Source: Bdellovibrionaceae bacterium UBA2316 (GTDB lineage Bacteria; Bdellovibrionota; Bdellovibrionia; Bdellovibrionales; Bdellovibrionaceae). From it: 7,251 nt of DNA. Each line of letters opens with the position of its first letter. The first letter of the stretch is position 1. The translations under genes were made by a program, and so were the position numbers. Below are positions 5,699 to 7,251 of this stretch, piece by piece. The notes under the pieces are model-generated. The model saw nothing but the letters and a program-made list of their open reading frames with translations, ran no database searches and had not been told where the DNA came from. Where the stretch lies: the NCBI GenBank assembly GCA_002345205.1, contig DDVI01000066.1:1-7251 (forward strand), in the 5' to 3' direction.

Positions 5699-6502
5699 CT
5701 AAATTTTAAACCAATCAATTATAAGACAAGCACCAATTTCTTCTTTAGAAGGTTCCACAATCCGGCGACTTTTTTGAATTATTTTACCAAGGAGAGCACT
5801 GATTTCAGCAAAATCTTTTTTGCTTAATGTGCACGGAGCCGTGTAGTGAATAGCATCAGATTGGTTTTGATCTATAACTTCACTTAAATGATGTCGCCAA
5901 TTTTTGTGATGAAAACGTGAAACCAGCATCTCATCGTCTGCATGAATACGTGTCACTGTTTGTACCCAGAGGCCTTTGCTTTCAGTAGCTAATCCTATTC
6001 TCGCAAGTTCAGACAGTACGATCTCAACATCTTGTAAAGGTATGCTGAGGTGTTGAGCCAAAACTGCTGGATTTTGAAAAGATTCAATACTCAATAAAAC
6101 GTGAATGGCCGAAACAATCCAACGTGAATAATAAATCAATGGAGCAGCTTCCTTTGACTTCTCTACTTTGGTTACTTGTGAAGCTGCGGATAACACTTGA
6201 TCCTTAAGGTCTTTTGCTTGCTTTCGAAGTTTTTGTCTGAGGCTCTCTGAACCCGCTCTGCCAATATTAACTAAGGTTAAAAAATATTCTGAAGACTGGC
6301 GATCGAGTTGCCAATAATCTATAATTCCTGCAGCGTGCTCTGGTGTTAAGTGTACTGAGCTAGCAAGTACTTGGGACAAGTAGGCCGGTTGACATCCAGC
6401 CGCCCTTGCTAAAACAGAGCGATAGCCATGGGAGCTTTCGCGATTATCTAACCAAGAAATAAGTGCCATGCGGTAATCATCAAAATCGAAAATATTAATC
6501 AT
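5699..6502 (-). CDS. TIGR02147-family regulator (DUF4423 domain)
   Basis: A 267-residue full-length member of TIGR02147, a family expanded in Fibrobacter and Bdellovibrio and thought to regulate neighbouring genes. Residues about 5-80 carry the conserved start: FDFDDYRMALISWL, then an HTH-like RSVLARAAGCQPAYLSQVLA (28-47), the HLTPEHA turn, and the SSEYFLTLV block. Residues about 90-115 are a charged linker. The C-terminal DUF4423 part starts at YYSRWIVSAIHVLL (124-137), followed by a second winged-helix-like segment (about 147-182) and the RFHHKNWRHHLSEVI block (196-210). The ATG at 6502 has an AGG 5 bases upstream and follows an extended -10 so closely that the mRNA may be almost leaderless. 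It is divergent from a secreted-protein gene, its probable target. DNA binding is inferred from the helix-turn-helix pattern. Confidence 0.88.
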   Translation of the reverse strand: MINIFDFDDYRMALISWLDNRESSHGYRSVLARAAGCQPAYLSQVLASSVHLTPEHAAGIIDYWQLDRQSSEYFLTLVNIGRAGSESLRQKLRKQAKDLKDQVLSAASQVTKVEKSKEAAPLIYYSRWIVSAIHVLLSIESFQNPAVLAQHLSIPLQDVEIVLSELARIGLATESKGLWVQTVTRIHADDEMLVSRFHHKNWRHHLSEVIDQNQSDAIHYTAPCTLSKKDFAEISALLGKIIQKSRRIVEPSKEEIGACLIIDWFKI

Positions 6503-6510
6503 TACAGCCT

Positions 6511-6516
6511 ATTATA
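6511..6516 (-). promoter_or_regulatory. Extended -10 promoter of the TIGR02147 gene
   Basis: The minus strand has TGTTATAAT, an extended -10 (TGn plus consensus TATAAT), ending 8 bases before the ATG at 6502. No good -35 is present, which extended -10 promoters can tolerate. The predicted transcription start would fall at or next to the A of the start codon, implying a leaderless or near-leaderless mRNA. Confidence 0.5.
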
Positions 6517-6518
6517 AC

Positions 6519-6534
6519 ATAATTTATAAATTAT
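6519..6534. promoter_or_regulatory. 16-bp perfect AT palindrome, candidate operator
   Basis: ATAATTTATAAATTAT is its own reverse complement and sits in the spacer just upstream of the regulator's extended -10. A dimeric regulator bound here would block that promoter, so autoregulation is plausible. All-AT palindromes also occur by chance in AT-rich DNA. Confidence 0.4.
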
Positions 6535-6546
6535 AAATAAAAAAAC

Positions 6547-6585
6547 GGTCTATTTTATAATAAATATGATGCGTTAGGTCTATTT
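6547..6585. promoter_or_regulatory. Direct repeat GGTCTATTT x2, candidate operator
   Basis: GGTCTATTT occurs at 6547-6555 and again at 6577-6585, 30 bases start to start, or about three helical turns, so both copies face the same side of DNA. Between them lie TATAAT (6556-6561) and TATGAT (6565-6570), possible -10 boxes for the secreted-protein gene. The placement between divergent genes suggests a regulator site; the binding protein is inferred, not shown. Confidence 0.4.
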
Positions 6586-6623
6586 CTTTGTTACGTTCCG
6601 TTCGAATCAAACAATTTGGCTTT

Positions 6624-6630
6624 AAAGGAG
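6624..6630 (+). promoter_or_regulatory. Ribosome binding site of the secreted-protein gene
   Basis: AAAGGAG lies 8 bases before the ATG at 6639. It decides that start over an in-frame upstream codon at 6588, which has no such site and would place 17 residues ahead of the signal peptide. Confidence 0.8.
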
Positions 6631-6638
6631 TTTTAATT

Positions 6639-7157
6639 ATGAGCACTATTTATTTTATATTAATTTTTTTGGGGATTGCCAGTTTCAACTCCGCTAAAGC
6701 TGGAGTATTCCTGGCTCCACCACTCTATTCTGATTCAGCAGATATTAAAGCCCAAGAGTATCTAAAACAGGCTAAAGAAAATCCAATTAATGTAGTCCAA
6801 CTAAAACTACTTGGACGACTTGTGACCGAGTTAGAGGGATTTGAATTTCATAATGTTTTTAGATCCACTCTTACAGAGAAGGTTAATGAATGGGAACAAA
6901 AGCCAATGCTAATAAAAAGAACCACAGACTTCACTTACTTGCAAATTTTTGATCCTGTAAAATTTGATAATAAAGAACTAGATAACCCACAGGGTGCTCC
7001 TTACTGGATGATTACAACCAAAGGTAAAACAAGTTGGACCTGTACGCAACAATCATCTTGTCATTTAGATTCTGTAGAACTTATCAGTGTTGAATTTGAA
7101 AAATCTTTTTTTAAAAACAAAGGCTCTTTGTCTTCAGCTGGAGGCGGAGCTCAATGA
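6639..7157 (+). CDS. Small exported protein of unknown function
   Basis: A 172-residue protein I do not recognise. The start has a clear signal peptide: MSTIYFILIFLGIASFNSAK with a hydrophobic core at 4-15 and an AKA motif, predicting cleavage after A21 and leaving about 151 residues in the periplasm or outside. The mature part begins GVFLAPPLYSDSADIKAQEY, has a mixed helical middle (about 33-90), then a segment rich in aromatic and polar residues (DFTYLQIFDPVKF; GAPYWMITTKGKTSWTC). C135 and C141 are its only cysteines and could form a disulfide after export. The tail SSAGGGAQ is flexible. There is no lipobox. It is transcribed divergently from the TIGR02147 regulator, a common partnership for this regulator family, so it is probably the regulated target. 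Confidence 0.75.
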   Translation: MSTIYFILIFLGIASFNSAKAGVFLAPPLYSDSADIKAQEYLKQAKENPINVVQLKLLGRLVTELEGFEFHNVFRSTLTEKVNEWEQKPMLIKRTTDFTYLQIFDPVKFDNKELDNPQGAPYWMITTKGKTSWTCTQQSSCHLDSVELISVEFEKSFFKNKGSLSSAGGGAQ

Positions 7158-7251
7158 TTTACGAATCTATTAGTTATACGAGCTTATCTAGATGTTCACA
7201 TAAATGAAGATCTTAACTACAAAAGCGAATGGAGATATTAAAAATTGTTGT
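7158..7251. other. 3' flank, no feature identified
   Basis: The last 94 bases hold no visible terminator hairpin. Two open frames (ATG at 7204 and ATG at 7229) run off the end, but both are too short and lack a ribosome site to be called. Confidence 0.5.

Noticed and set aside
7204..7251. Start of a further gene at the window end (ATG at 7204 or 7229)
   Set aside because: At most 16 codons are visible, with no Shine-Dalgarno and no recognisable motif.

Overview
The window looks like an accessory stretch of a chromosome from a Bdellovibrio-like predatory bacterium (Bdellovibrionota). This is an inference from three things: a full-length TIGR02147-family regulator, a family abundant in Bdellovibrio and Fibrobacter; a broken HNH-type protein resembling a family I associate with Bdellovibrio; and mixed ATG, GTG and TTG starts with good Shine-Dalgarno sites. 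No RNA genes or CRISPR arrays are visible.

Layout. Positions 1-24 carry a 24-bp sequence repeated exactly at 4750-4773. Positions 25-183 are the C-terminal end of an IS5-type transposase. Positions 269-304 (minus) look like the first dozen codons of an NAD-dependent epimerase/dehydratase whose remainder is missing. From 3307 down to 301 (minus) runs a compact three-gene operon: a zinc-ribbon SAM methyltransferase, a GMC-type FAD oxidoreductase coupled to it through a TTGA overlap, and a second SAM methyltransferase with a near-perfect Shine-Dalgarno. Positions 3406-4702 are an IS3-family element with intact orfB, a short orfA and an A8 slippery run at their overlap. Positions 4765-5166 are a twice-broken HNH-type gene. 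Positions 5167-5698 are a gene-free AT-rich gap with one perfect hairpin. From 5699 to the end lies a divergent pair: a TIGR02147/DUF4423 regulator (minus) and a small signal-peptide protein (plus), sharing an intergenic region with a 16-bp palindrome, a 9-bp direct repeat and an extended -10.

How the parts fit. The three-gene operon probably modifies one small molecule, lipid or sugar by methylation, flavin-dependent alcohol oxidation and methylation; its substrate cannot be read from sequence. It once continued into a dehydratase/epimerase gene and is now fenced on both sides by mobile-element debris, so it may be a remnant of a longer cluster. The 24-bp repeat stops exactly where two unrelated genes are cut, the IS5 transposase and the HNH-type gene. 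It therefore most likely marks the end of an otherwise unseen mobile element. The TIGR02147/secreted-protein pair is the best candidate for a poorly described system: a regulator with a possibly leaderless transcript, candidate operators, and a small exported target with one cysteine pair.
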